The notes: generated by a model not told the origin, from the sequence alone. Positions 32,166-42,470 are shown, counted from the first letter of the stretch. The stretch is DNA of 64,000 bases from Sepiola atlantica (GCA_963556195.1 OY744519.1:33138887-33202886), one strand, 5' to 3'. Numbers and translations are program-made.

Positions 32166-32167
32166 AT

Positions 32168-32200
32168 ATAGAAGTCTACTATGGTTACCCAGCATTGCCC
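32168..32200 (+). repeat. GTTGCCCGGG-type repeat terminus
   Basis: CTACTATGGTTACCC then AGCATTGCCCGGGGAAG, a decayed copy of the 30671 family. Confidence 0.5.
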
Positions 32201-32339
32201 GGGGAAGCATGGACAACAAAATAGAAGAGTTAAAAAGTGTATGTAACATCTTTGTTTTAAAACCTCTCTCTCTCTTTTTCTCTGCATCTTTCTATCTTTA
32301 TGTCTCTCTATCCGTACCTTCTCCCTCTCCAGTCAAAAA

Positions 32340-32420
32340 TTAATTCTTCCCTCCCCCCCACTTGATAGAGGGCAGAACAGATGCTATACTTTGATCCTAG
32401 CCCAAAGACCAAGAAAATGT
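32340..32420 (-). mobile_element. U2-SINE head fragment
   Basis: The minus strand starts CTTGGTCTTTGGGCTAGGAT then CAAAGTATAGCATCTGTTC, a U2 5' domain with several substitutions (GTAGTA reads ATAGCA). Only about 30 bp of unrecognised sequence follow, so the 3' body is missing. Confidence 0.75.
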
Positions 32421-32429
32421 ATTTTAGTT

Positions 32430-32787
32430 AGTTTCAGACAAAAAAATCGATGGAAAAAAAATCGCTCTAATTGTTGACCCCCCTCCCAATTTTATTCATG
32501 GTGATTCCAAAAAAACTGAATATTACAAAAATAAAAAAAATGTGCCCCTATTCGGTTCGATGCAATGCTAAAAAAGAATATGTCAGCTTTGTAGATGTCT
32601 TGTGTAGTTTCTGAATTTTATCTAAGTACACAGGCAACTACCTTTTTATATAATAGATTTGGTGACACAAGTCTTGTCTTCTCTCTCTGCCTGTCTCTCT
32701 CTGTCTGTCTGTCTCTCTCCTTATGAAGTTAATAAGTTGTTATACAGGGTACCCCCCCCCCCCCCCCCAAATAAAAAAAATTGCCAC
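32430..32787. other. No gene; CT and poly-C tracts
   Basis: CT/GTCT-rich at 32680-32722 and poly-C at 32752-32768. Confidence 0.6.
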
Positions 32788-32788
32788 C

Positions 32789-33241
32789 CATGAAATCGTT
32801 AATAAAATTCACAATCCTTTCTGCAATCCAATCATATTTGGTACAAAAGAAACTTCAGTCTATGTCTAACTTGTCCAACAATTTTTTATTTTTATAATTT
32901 ATTTTTTATTGCCCTGCAATGATAAGCACGCGTAGATACAACATGTAAAATTTTCAATAACTCTGACACACTTGTCTCTTGGCACTGTACTGATTTGGGC
33001 TGTTCAGGAATAGCCTTCCGATTGTTCTGATGGACATTATCTTTGAGATAACTCCACAGATTTACACCTCCTACTGATGAGACGATCACCAAAATGTCTT
33101 CGCATATTGAATGACAATAAAAACAAAGACTGGACATTTGATTAAAATGTGATGGACAAGACGAGCATAAAATGAAGTTTATTTGTACCAAAATACGGTT
33201 GGATTTCAGAAAGGATTGTGAATTTTATTAACAGTTCCATG
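32789..33241 (-). mobile_element. Mariner-like non-autonomous element with transposase remnant
   Basis: Inverted arms of about 90 bp: left 32789-32880 (GTTAATAAAATTCACAATCC, TTTCTGCAATCCAA) and right 33152-33241 (inverted). The interior minus strand (about 32905-33060) reads LWSYLKDNVHQNNRKAIPEQ and SVSELLKILHVVSTRAYHCR. This resembles the C-terminus of Tc1/mariner transposases (LWxYLKDxVxxNNPxTIxEL, then a C-terminal RxxxC block). The DDE residues are outside the remnant, so it is a deletion derivative. A solo arm lies at 23490-23720. Confidence 0.6.
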
Positions 33242-33244
33242 TGT

Positions 33245-33525
33245 GGCATTTGGGGGGTGGGGGTAATCTTGTATTTATGTGGTCAGCAGAATTCGAGAGT
33301 CTGCAATATTTCTCAATCAAGAGCCAAATTATTTTCAGTTTATTTTTCGCCTCGGACATAGTTGGATATCTGCAATTTGGGTGTGTGGGGGGGGGGGGTC
33401 TGGGTTTTTTGTTTGTTCTGTTTTGTTTTCTTTGTTTTTGTTTTTTCAACTCTTGAAACAATCGAGAGGGTGAGGGGGTTGAGCCAACTCCTCGCTTTTT
33501 GTGCTCAATGTCTGTGATAAAAATG
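33245..33525. other. No recognisable gene
   Basis: G- and T-rich tracts (33375-33395 poly-G, then TTTTG-rich) produce spurious ORFs. Confidence 0.6.
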
Positions 33526-33535
33526 ATATTAGTAT

Positions 33536-33997
33536 TAGGGGTGGGACGTAATGGGTGAAAATTTCAGATTCATGCAAGTAGTATTTTTTTGTGTTCATTT
33601 ATACATAAATAACACTAAACAATCAAACATTTTGAAAATTTTGCAAAATTCAGAAGGTGCAGGCCACTAGTTTTTTGCTATTTTACATTCATGAAAACCC
33701 TTTCACAGCCTGAAAATGGTCCTAAATTACAGTACTATATCAGATTTGACCATCTATATCCATTCATAGCTTTTGAGACTGTTTTATGACCTGCAATGTT
33801 GCATGAAACCACTTTTTCACCGAAAAATGATGGATTTTGAGTCCTGTGGAGCCCTAACGGCTATTTTTGGCCTGCACCTTCTGAATTTTGCAAAATTTTC
33901 AAAATGTTTGATTGTTTAGTGTTATTTATGTATAAATGAACACAAAAAAATACCACTCGCATGAATCTGAAATTTTCACCCATTACATCCCACCCCT
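33536..33997. mobile_element. hAT-type MITE with 8-bp target duplication
   Basis: Ends are TAGGGGTGGGACGTAATGGG and, complemented, AGGGGTGGGATGTAATGGG. The arms extend about 130 bp (33536-33667 and 33867-33997), including GAAAATTTTGCAAAATTCAG. The exact 8-bp duplication ATTAGTAT flanks it (33528-33535 and 33998-34005). TAGGG-type ends plus 8-bp duplications are the hAT signature. The interior is short and non-coding. Confidence 0.85.
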
Positions 33998-34009
33998 ATT
34001 AGTATAGAT

Positions 34010-34985
34010 GAGGGATTAAACTTCCATAGTGATTGACAGGTTTCATGTCTAAAGCAGTCATACAGATTCTGCTGATCGCTTTGGGCATAGAAAAATTTGT
34101 GGTAAAAGTACAGAATAATGAACGCTCAAGAACTCTTAAACCAAAAAAAAGGACAACATATAATTTATATAAAACACATTCGAATAAAATTCTGTATCAA
34201 ACCCGCCTAGTTTTAACATGTGGAAACAATTGGTAAGAATTTTTAAACGGTATAAAAACTCTTACAAATCGTTTATACAATTAAAACTATGCGGGCACGG
34301 TAGAGAATTTCATTCTCATGCATTTTATATAATTTTAACAAATTCTTGAGTGTTAACTATTCTTTATTTTTATCGGTACTTTTAGGAATAGGTGCCCAAG
34401 GAAATTTCAGTACTTATGTCATCAATTCAGTGTTTCACCAAAGACTTCTGAGACTGGCGAACGTTAACGAAATTCACCGAATAAACTAAAAAAAAATAAG
34501 AGCAACTTTTTTTATTTGTGTATTTCAGTAAAAGTCGAAACTGAACTGCTTACATCACGACTGCAAATCTATGGATACCTATTTCTTAAAAAGCATCCTT
34601 TTACCAAATTTGTGTGTACATGACTGGGAAATTGTTTATAATACTTTGTCTTCAGAGATATGTAAAAATTAAGAAATTTTTTTTTCGTTAACGTGAAAAA
34701 GCATTTTACAATATGAAAAACTGTTGGGGTAAGAAAGAAAGAGGAAATAAATGTGAGAGAGGGAGAAACACATTATCCAGAATAAAAGGGGAGAAAATGA
34801 GAGACCTACATATGATTGCTGTCAACTCTTATTAGAGTAAGACCAGCAACCAAAGATTACAGCTGACCTTGTGACCCCTGTGCATGAATATATTTAAGTG
34901 AATGAGATGGTGCACTTCATAAAATCCACTCTGCAGCGAATCACGCAAAGAAAAAAGAAATTTACGTCTTCTATTCATCAACGTC
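34010..34985. other. No recognisable gene
   Basis: AT-rich with unremarkable short ORFs. Confidence 0.5.
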
Positions 34986-34989
34986 ACTT

Positions 34990-35365
34990 TTTTCCTTGTT
35001 TAGAGGTTATACTTTTTCTGATATTATGCAAGCTCATTCTCCAGTTTTCACGGGTTAGTTATCTCCAAATTCCCCAATTCCCCTCTGTGCAGTCTTGTCT
35101 CAGCACTTGCTTCCAAGTTTTCCATGCCCGGCCAAACTTCCTGCGATTTAAGACATCCATGCTTCTGCAATGGTTTATCCAGGAGGATGAATGTTCACAT
35201 GACCATACCAGCGTAATCAATTCATCCTTAGGATAACCTCTATGCTGGGCAAGTGTAGCGCTTTCAGCAAATCCTCTAACCTGATGTGTTGGGTTTGGTC
35301 AGATTTCACATTGCAAATCCATCTGATCATGGATCTATCATTGCGCTGCAGATCCAATCCTTAGA
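34990..35365 (-). pseudogene. Non-LTR retrotransposon 3' fragment
   Basis: The minus strand reads LQRNDRSMIRWICNVKSDQT, QHIRLEDLLKALHLPSIEV, LRWYGHVN, then after frame changes a GHGKLGSKC-type tail. It is the same family as 9715-10170. It has stops and at least two frameshifts, and only the C-terminal portion is present. Confidence 0.75.
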
Positions 35366-35369
35366 TATT

Positions 35370-35800
35370 AAAATAACTGCAGATTTTTGTTCAGGTTTTT
35401 ATCATAGACGGATTACTTTCGCTTAGATTAACTTGAAAGCCATGTTCGGATTATGCTTACCCTCTCCTTTACATAATATCGGTGCGTACGTACATGAACA
35501 GGGATATCCAGAATTTCACGTAGGAAATTAAACTTCAAATATGAGAGCACAATGTGAAGTTTATTTCAACGTAATTCTTTCTAGACAATATAAACTGATT
35601 ATTTTCACGTGAAAGATTATATCAATATTTTAACATAAATCTGACAGAACTAATTTGTTTTTAATGGTGTAGAGGCTGAGATTTTAGGTTTTTTTGGGGT
35701 TTTTTTCAAATCATCTATAATTACTGTTTATTGCGAGCGTTCATACTAACTATGTATGCAGACATGAAAGAAGTAAATAGACACTTCATAAAAATAATTC
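35370..35800. other. No recognisable gene
   Basis: AT-rich; nothing recognised. Confidence 0.5.
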
Positions 35801-35804
35801 ATAC

Positions 35805-35890
35805 ATGTTCAAAGTTTCTGCTGCCTTTGTCAACAGCCAGCACTTGGAGCCGTACAAAGCAGCAGTAAAAGTTTGAAACATCGATATTTT
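35805..35890 (-). pseudogene. Tiny LINE RT fragment
   Basis: The minus strand reads FTAALYGSKCWLLTKAAETL, like the LLYGSECWxLTKxxExxL block in the C-terminal part of LINE polyproteins. Too short to classify. Confidence 0.4.
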
Positions 35891-36121
35891 ATACTAATTG
35901 ACATTTTTTTCTGTTTTTCAGAGATCAATATATCTATCATATATCACCATTTACATATGTCCTAGTGCAGCACGCACGATTGAGCCTGATTCTTCCGGAG
36001 GAGAAAGTTTCTAGGGAATATTAAATTCATAAGCGGTCCCCAATCACATGTGTATCTCACTCAGGCAAGATGATTTTTGACAGCATCAGTTTTTGCGGGG
36101 AGGTGTCGCCCTTCTCCCACA

Positions 36122-36235
36122 TACAGCATCTGGTATTCCCAAATGGTCACCCATCTGATACTGGCCAGGCTCAATGTTGCTTAACTTTGGTGATCTAATA
36201 AGAACCGGTGTGTCAATGTGATTATGCCGGTTATC
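36122..36235 (-). mobile_element. 5S rRNA-derived pseudogene or SINE head
   Basis: The minus strand reads GGCATAATCACATTGAC, ACACCGGTTCTTATTAGATC, ACCAAAGTTAAGCAACATTG, AGCCTGGCCAGTATC, AGATGGGTGACCATTTGGGA and ATACCAGATGCTGTA. This aligns collinearly with animal 5S rRNA over about 113 nt, including the internal promoter A box (AGTTAAGCAAC) and C box (GATGGGTGACC). Substitutions such as ATTTGGGA for CCTGGGA and an altered 5' part argue against a working gene. 5S-headed SINEs (SINE3 class) are known. A T-run terminator is absent and sequence continues downstream, favouring a SINE or retropseudogene. Confidence 0.8.
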
Positions 36236-36589
36236 CATTTAAGTATGGCACAGGCCAGAAGAAGCATTAGAATTTTCAGTTTCCGAGGAGTCATATTATA
36301 GGTTAATCTGGAAATGGACTTAACATCAAATCGTCGCAAGCTTCGGAATTCTACTTTCCATTGTTGACTGATTTATCAGAGAGGGAAAATAATCAATATT
36401 ATCTTGCCTCGGTCCATCAGAGCACTCTGACACAGCAGTCTTCATTATTAATGATAATAAGGGTGTCTATTTTCTTGTATATATCTCTCTGAAAATTTAA
36501 AAATAACATTAGATCCTTCCTTTCTCTCTTTTTCTTATTCCTCCTCCTCCTTCTCTTTGTCTTTTATGTAAAAAATTTAAAATAACTTA

Positions 36590-36601
36590 TTTCTCTCTCT
36601 C

Positions 36602-36649
<48 letters not shown>

Positions 36650-36650
36650 G
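36590..36650. repeat. (CT)n-(TA)n compound microsatellite
   Basis: Long CT run followed by a short TA run. Confidence 0.95.
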
Positions 36651-36654
36651 TATG

Positions 36655-37020
36655 AATGATTGTTGGTGGCTGTGGGGAAAGATACTGGGCCCCAGAGTCA
36701 GTGGTTACTTTGTGACCAGGATCGTATCTTTCAGGCAGCAGTAATTATCATCTCTACTACACTGATGACTGCAAGAAACACTAGTGGCTGTTGGTAAAAA
36801 ATAATTAATATTTATTTATTAAAATATTCTTTTTTATATATATATATATATATCACGTTTCAAAATTAGACCTAATATAGAATTCAGCATAATATGGAGA
36901 CCAATAATTATAAATAGTAGATTAGAACACTAGAAAGAAAATTACAATATGAGTAACGATAAAACATATATATATATTAGTAATACTACACATAAAGACG
37001 AGATTAAGTTTAAGAATTGG
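36655..37020. other. No gene; unclassified with (TA)n
   Basis: A GC-richer block at 36660-36800 is unrecognised; TA run at 36836-36853. Confidence 0.5.
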
Positions 37021-37024
37021 ACAC

Positions 37025-37330
37025 GTGGCATGTTAGGTTAGTTAACAATCAGTTCTAAGTGAGTCATCTTGAGGTTGAAGGTTCAATCTTTACTACAGGT
37101 GATAATAATTAATAACATCAAATTAATACTTCTACCTGATTATAGCGGATGGAATGAGAACAATCTACTTTGTTGGTTAAATAAAGAGCTTGGCTTGAAA
37201 TTCCATACAAGGTTCAGAGTTTGACTATTAGGTTCTGAGAGTTGAAAAGATTTACTTGAAGAAGGTTGTAGGTTACATTGGTCGAAACGTGAATATAACC
37301 AAGATAAGAATAATAGTCTGAAATAATGCT
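37025..37330 (+). mobile_element. tRNA-Arg-type SINE (diverged)
   Basis: AATCAGTTCTAAGTGAGTC, then GAGGTTGAAGGTTCAATC (B-box region), GCGGATGGAATGAGAACAAT, GTTAAATAAAGAGC, TTGAAATTCCATACA, GAAGAAGGTTGTAGGTTACA and GTCGAAACGTG follow the same order as 59185-59484. Confidence 0.8.
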
Positions 37331-37334
37331 AATG

Positions 37335-37980
37335 ATATATATGTATATTGTTATAATACCTTTGAACAGGAAGTGTCAGACATTTAATTAACATAAGCAC
37401 TCTGGAAAAACAGACTCAATACTCAATGACTTACTTCCTTGGAATGTTTGTAAAGTCCGTAGAAAAGTTTTCATATCAAGAGTGTCATTTTAAAATCAAA
37501 TGATCGAAAATAGTTTCAAACTGTTCATGATAAATTTCTTCCTCAAAAACCTATGGCAGTTTTATGACCAACTCTGTAGGTCAACAGCTCGGCAAAAAAG
37601 ACATGATAGTGCACAAGGACCAGATGAAGTCTATTGATAAGCTTTTTCTATAATTAGAGTATTAGCATTGTGAAGAAACTTGTTTTTTTTTTTTTTGCAA
37701 GTAACTTTAATTATAAAAGTTACTGGGAAGCCATAATAAAAAAAAGTCAGCCATCATTTTTGACGACACATATGTACTAGTACTAAATTAATAAAATAAT
37801 TAAAAACATAAAATTAAGATTTTGATAATGTAAAGTTCTCGTCATTCCTACTTCCGCCCAGGAATTAAAATTCCTGATGCTTGAGGAAGGTTCAGGAAAC
37901 TGCTGCCAATAATTACATCTAGGCATATTTCCTTCAAGATTAGAGGCAAAGTTTTTTTCGGCCTCCGTTATCTCTGCTAT
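37335..37980. other. No recognisable gene
   Basis: AT-rich; nothing recognised. Confidence 0.5.
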
Positions 37981-37985
37981 CTTGA

Positions 37986-38345
37986 ATGACAGTGAGACAT
38001 GGGCCCCAAACATTTCTGATCTGCAACAACTTTGGCGTAATGACCACGCCAGGATCAGGTGGACGTGTACAAGCAAACTGGAGGAAAGGATCCTTTCAAC
38101 CGTGCTTCATCAGAAACCTGGTATTGGTGGGGTTATGGGTGCCTTGCGCGCTTGGCATCTCAGTTGATTTGGTCATGTACAGTTTGTTACCTTTTTACAT
38201 CAACTCGATAATACACCTGGATATCCCAGGCACTAGGGAGCGTGCTAGACGAAGGAAGACTTGGCTTGAGTGTGTAAGAAGTTATTTGACTGCATGCAAC
38301 ATGACAGTTTTGCCTACCCCGGAGTCGGGAACACTTAGCATCTTA
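37986..38345 (+). pseudogene. Non-LTR retrotransposon 3' fragment
   Basis: The + strand reads SETWAPNISDLQQLWRNDHA, RIRWTCTSKLEERI, GIGGVMGALRAWHLS, then a stop where RWFGHV continues as FGHVQFV, and later PGTRERARRRKTWLECVRSY. This is the C-terminal tail of a LINE polyprotein (SETWAxxxxDLxxLxRNDxxMIRWxC ... RGRPRKTWxECV). It is a different subfamily from 9715-10170, 5'-truncated with stops. Confidence 0.8.
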
Positions 38346-38567
38346 AATACCAGAACTTGGTGATGCCAAATATTAAACCTTCCTCTTTTCATCACAGCAG
38401 CATGACAAAACAGACATTTTTTTTTCTCAGAACTTTCCTCTCGACTCTGAAATAACTCCCATTTTCTCCACTAAATACTCACATCACATTCCCTTAGTTG
38501 AAACCATAATTAGAATGAATAAAATATTTTGTTTCAGAATTCTTGAGATGAAGATTGATAATTTGGA

Positions 38568-38850
38568 TTATTCGGATTACTGTTCTACTTAAGGAGAGTA
38601 GAAAGTGGACCTTGGGTTTACTTTCGGCAGCCTCGTAACTCTTGCTTCCCTTATTTTGTCCTTTAGTCCTCACATTCCATGAGTGATATTCTGACAAAGG
38701 GGAAAGAATTGCTGTTTTCTGAGTCTGAATCTATCCATCTAACACTTATCGTTTGCTAGTTTTTGATCTTGAAGTAGCATTTTTTTAGCTCCTTACATCA
38801 TGTGGCTTCATACCTTGTCTGGAGCGATTTCCATTAAAAAAAAAAAAACT
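38568..38850 (+). repeat. Dispersed repeat family R3, copy 1
   Basis: Landmarks GGAGAGTAGAAAGTGGACCT, CTTATTTTGTCCTTTAGTCC, TCACATTCCATGAGTGA, ATCTATCCATCTAACACTTA and CTTGTCTGGAGCGATTTCC. Copies at 48053-48310 and 50473-50720, and an inverted partial at 53098-53165. This copy and the 50473 copy run directly into the same reversed SINE end. Confidence 0.75.
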
Positions 38851-38855
38851 TAGAT

Positions 38856-39245
38856 GTTATTCTTCACAACGTTTCGGCCGATGTAAGCTCTGACCTTGAG
38901 GTGCATCTTGTTGAACTCTGGGAATCTTTCTGTCGCACTCAGAAACCTCTACAGAATTTCAAAAGGAACCCTTTATTTAATCCACGAGGGTAGCTTGTTC
39001 TCATTCCGTCAGCCATCTTAGTCCTGAGTAATAAGTAATTATATTCTTAGTATCGCTCGCAAGAACCCATGACATAACAGAGTGCTAAGTAATAATCAGT
39101 TCTAAGTGACAGGAGGTTGAAGGTTCAATCCTCAGCGCAGATCTCCGAGGTCAACAAGATGCATCTGAAGAAGGTTAGAGGCTACATCGTCCGAAACGTT
39201 GTGAGAATAACATTCAAGATGAGAACTGTAGTCTAAATAATTCAA
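38856..39245. mobile_element. Two tRNA-Arg-type SINE parts in inverted orientation
   Basis: 38856-39020 is a minus-strand SINE body (CACAACGTTTCGGCCGATGT, AACCCTTTATTTAATCCACG). 39083-39245 is a plus-strand copy (TAATCAGTTCTAAGTGACAG, GAGGTTGAAGGTTCAATCC, TGAAGAAGGTTAGAGGCTAC, CCGAAACGTTGTGAGAATAA). The plus-strand copy lacks the middle (GATGGAACGAGAG) block, which lies in the minus-strand part, so the pair may derive from one inverted element. Confidence 0.75.
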
Positions 39246-39249
39246 ATCC

Positions 39250-39730
39250 AAATAAAATATTTATTTCAAAAAATTTAATCTTCTTATCCTTAGATTTATT
39301 CTCTTTGAGTGTGAAAATAAAGACCTACAACAAGGAGATAAACCAAATTGCCATCCCATGAAGCCATGAAAAATGGTTTTCGCTATAAAACTGCCAAGCC
39401 GAACTTAATTATAAACTATTCCTTTTTATTCTGATTTTATTATTGATAACTGCAGTTATTTGTGCCTTTGAACTAAAAGCTACAAAATCCAAGCTACATA
39501 ATTGTGTAAGGCGCAGGATTTTTGCTTCTTCTGGAAGCAAAGAGATCGAATGAATAAATAACGAGCTGCATGATCCCTTTCATGGAGAGATATAGATAGC
39601 TTGACCAAATAAGGAGATACCTGGAAAAATCCAGGTCATGAGTTGAGAGTGTTGCATTCTGAAATGAAGGTTTGGTGTGTGAGTTTGTTAGTAATATGGG
39701 ATAGCATCATGCGCAACAGTATATTTATGA
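39250..39730. other. No recognisable gene
   Basis: AT-rich; nothing recognised. Confidence 0.5.
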
Positions 39731-39734
39731 AAGT

Positions 39735-39800
39735 TTACTTTAACAGAAACCTTCATGTTGTCAGTCTGATATCTTAACCACTAAGCTATCATCATCAAGG
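39735..39800 (-). repeat. tRNA-like sequence next to LINE 3' end
   Basis: The minus strand reads GATAGCTTAGTGGTTAAGAT, ATCAGACTGACAACATG, AAGGTTTCTG. The first part matches a tRNA A box well, the B box is poor. It directly follows the A-tail of the BovB-like LINE, so it is pre-existing flank or a SINE remnant. Confidence 0.4.
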
Positions 39801-39803
39801 TCT

Positions 39804-40745
39804 TTTTTTTTTTTCACTCCTGGTGGAGGAACCCTAACCTCCCTGATTTCTTTCCACCTTGTTTTATCCCTGGCGCAGCTGGCCAAGTACAACTTAATTG
39901 ACTATCGAGGTCGTCTCTCCACCGGGTTTTTGGTCTTCTCTATGTCTTTTCCATTGCCTCAGGGTCCATTCTGTCGCTCTATATGTCCACCTGTTGTCCG
40001 TACATCTCGAAATGTGACCTGCTCATCTATGTTTTGCCATTCGTATAGTAGTGATGATGTCATTTACTCCAGTTTGCTGTCTGATCCAGGTGTTTCTTTT
40101 TCTATCATGTAAACTGATGCTGAGCATAATGCGTTCCATTTTGTACTGTGCTACTCTTCTTGGCCTTTTGGCTAAGATCAAAGTGTAGTATCTGTTCCGA
40201 TGGATACTGCACCCCATAGACTGGTATTGTCTTGGCCTTCGGGGCTTGATTTACGCCGGTCTATAGGTCTGTCCTGTGCAGTTGTAGGAGGTCCACCCTC
40301 CCAGGCTTTGCCTCCCCTCTTTGGGGAGGAGTAAGTTTATTGCTTACTGCCTGAGGCGCCCCTACTGGGCTGCCCAGGCAATTTTTAAACCCCACTTTCC
40401 CAACCCGACCTTGGGTCACATCTTACTTGTGGGAGTAAGATAAAAACTGGCCTTGTGCCTAACTCCTGGAGAGGAGTAAATCAATACTCTTAGTTTTTCG
40501 ATCGCTATATTAAGTGTCCATGTTTCACTACCATATGTCATAACAGGCATGGTGTATTCATTGAACACTTTTTGCTTAATGTTCATTGTGGACTTTCTAC
40601 TCTTCATGATGTCTACTTTGGAAAAGGTTGTCCATCCGAGCGCATTTTACCGTTTGATTTCAGGCATGATACTTCTCACCATCTTCCTTAGGTAAATGTA
40701 GTTGTCGACTTCCTCGACAGTTTCACCTTCCACTATTATTTTAAT
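39804..40745 (-). pseudogene. RTE-BovB-like LINE 3' end, interrupted by a U2-headed SINE
   Basis: The minus strand begins at 40745 with GETVEEVDNYIYLRKMV, PEIKR, MKSRKSTMNIKQKVFNEYTM and PVMTYGSETWTLNIAIEKLR (to 40492). It resumes after the SINE with AQYKMERIMLSISLHDRKRN, TWIRQQTGVNDIITTI, NRWT and KTRWRDDLDSQLSCTWPA, ending with a stop and an A-run (39804-39817). This pattern (VFNQCxLPVMTYGxETWTLT ... MERAMLGxSLRDRxRN ... RPxTRWxDDL) is diagnostic of RTE/BovB LINEs. The RT catalytic part is missing (5' truncation near 40745), and there is a stop after PEIKR. If the SINE and one copy of its ACTCT(T) duplication are removed, the frame reads straight across (EKLRVAQYKMER). Confidence 0.85.
40159..40485 (+). 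mobile_element. Full-length U2-snRNA-headed SINE with target duplication
   Basis: The head CTTGGCCTTTTGGCTAAGAT then CAAAGTGTAGTATCTGTTCC matches the U2 snRNA 5' domain from about nucleotide 8 to 47, with one inserted A. This includes the GUAGUA segment that pairs with intron branch points. The body contains GATTTACGCCGGTCTATAGG, GTCCTGTGCAGTTGTAGGAG, a CCCCTCTTTGGGGAGG hairpin, GCCTGAGGCGCCCCTAC and GGGCTGCCCAGGCAATTTTT. The tail reads CCGACCTTGGGTCACATCTT, GTGGGAGTAAGATAAA and GTGCCTAACTCCTGGAGAGG, ending AGTAAATCAAT. Flanks ACTCTT at 40153-40158 and 40486-40491 are the target-site duplication. The insertion splits a BovB-like LINE. It has no coding capacity and must rely on a LINE for movement. 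Confidence 0.9.
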
Positions 40746-40749
40746 ATGT

Positions 40750-42250
40750 AAGAAAAATGTCTGAAAAGATTTGTGACAGTTTATGAATTTTCAAATGAAA
40801 TCAAAGAATAAATAGTGGTAGTGGTTCAACAGGTCAAGGTTCACACGTCTAGTATTCAACAAAATGCAAACCTCGCTTTTTCGCTATCCAACACGGCGTC
40901 GTCTTCCATGTAAATGATGGGCGTAGCTTCAAGCCTGGATCAGGTATTCATTTTATCATGATTACGTGTAACATATGACATTGTATGATCACTGGATGAC
41001 CTGTGACCTCTTGGGTCAACATTGTAGAGGGAAAAACTATCAAAAGAATATGAAAGTCTATCAAAACAAATATTTCAACTTCTATTGGCAACTTGTTAGA
41101 ACAACCAAAAGTAAAGTTAGTAGTCAATAAGAGTTCAGTGTTTAGGAAAGTTCCAGGTGAAGGTATTGTTTAGTGTGTAAGAAATTCAGTAGCCATGTTT
41201 GTTTTGGCTGGAGCCATGTGAATTTGCATGTGGCAGTGTGTGTAAATTTGGTAGGCATTGTAGATATGTGTATATATTAGCTTGCCTCTTCTCGTCAGAA
41301 AGTGTGTGTGCGTGTGTGAACATGTGTGTAAGAGTTTGTAGATGTTTCTTGTGTCTGGTTTGGGTTCGCCTGCAAGAAGTTTAGTAGGAATTGGAATGTA
41401 TAGCATTGCTATGGTAATGACTGACAAGGAGTTGTGGTGGCAGGTTTAGTCTTATTACATACTGCCTTTGGTCCTTACTTAAATAGCCAGTACATAGCAG
41501 GTACCCGGCTCCCAGCATTAATGATTATCCTCGATTTCTGAATGATTGAGATCCGATTTCAGTAACCAATCAAAATGAAGTATTTTTACAGGAATTATTT
41601 TGCTGCTCTCAGCTGAAACAGTTCCACAATATTGGTACGTTATACATTGGTATCTAAATCTGTGCCACGAACCGATTGTGAGCATAAATAAATCGTAAAT
41701 ATATCCAGGGAATTAGAGAATAAAGTTACTGATCTTTCAATTTAATGGAAATTAGCATGTTTTTAGGAGATGTCAGTTAGACCCCCCCCCCCAAAAAAAA
41801 GAAAGACACTATTTTACTGTCACAAACGCTGCTGCTGAATAAAACTATTTACATCATCCAATCAAACCCCTTGTTGCCATGGTGACTAAACAGATGACCG
41901 TTTACAGGTTTATCCATTATTTATGTCATCCTATTACTCTTTTATTACATTGTTACTATTACTACTTCTACTAATTCCCCCCTCTCTCTCTCCCTCTATT
42001 AACCTCTTACCACCACTTCTCGTCCCATTTGCTCTTCATCCCATCATCTAAAAACATTCAAAATGCAACGAAGCAAACAAGATTATCAGAATTTAAAATT
42101 ATATGGATTAGTAGGAAAATATATTTATTACAAACGTTACAAGGGGAACTTACACTGTGATTAGAAAGTATTATAATGTTGGTATATACTATATAGTGAC
42201 GTAGCTAGGTAATATGTAGGTAGGGTAATGAAAATGGTTTTGATATATAA
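40750..42250. other. No recognisable gene; GT-rich segment
   Basis: 41205-41345 is GT-rich and resembles 46350-46480 (both contain GCATGYGRCAGTGT and GTAGGCATTG). The open frames here lack known domains. CT/CC-rich sequence occurs at 41970-42040. Confidence 0.45.
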
Positions 42251-42265
42251 AATTATGTTTCTAAA

Positions 42266-42470
42266 TATATATATATATATATATATGATTTTTATTTATA
42301 CAGCCATATACAAAATCTGTGACACTGGCATGTCAATGTTATCGATCAACAGCTGTTAGAAACTGAGATTTCATCAGGCAGAGTTAGAATCCGATCTTTA
42401 CCTCAGATCATATTTGGAAAGAAAAGAAAAGGAAATTTAAAATTTGAAAAGTCATGTGGTTAGATTTTTT

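Noticed and set aside
36122..36235. Functional 5S rRNA gene
   Set aside because: Several substitutions in conserved positions, an altered 5' end and no T-run terminator.
40159..40205. Genuine U2 snRNA gene
   Set aside because: Only the first ~40 nt match; the Sm site and 3' stem-loops are absent and the same head occurs on other SINE copies.
42330..42390. Hammerhead motif from CTGATGA on the minus strand
   Set aside because: No GAAA block at a suitable distance and no stems.
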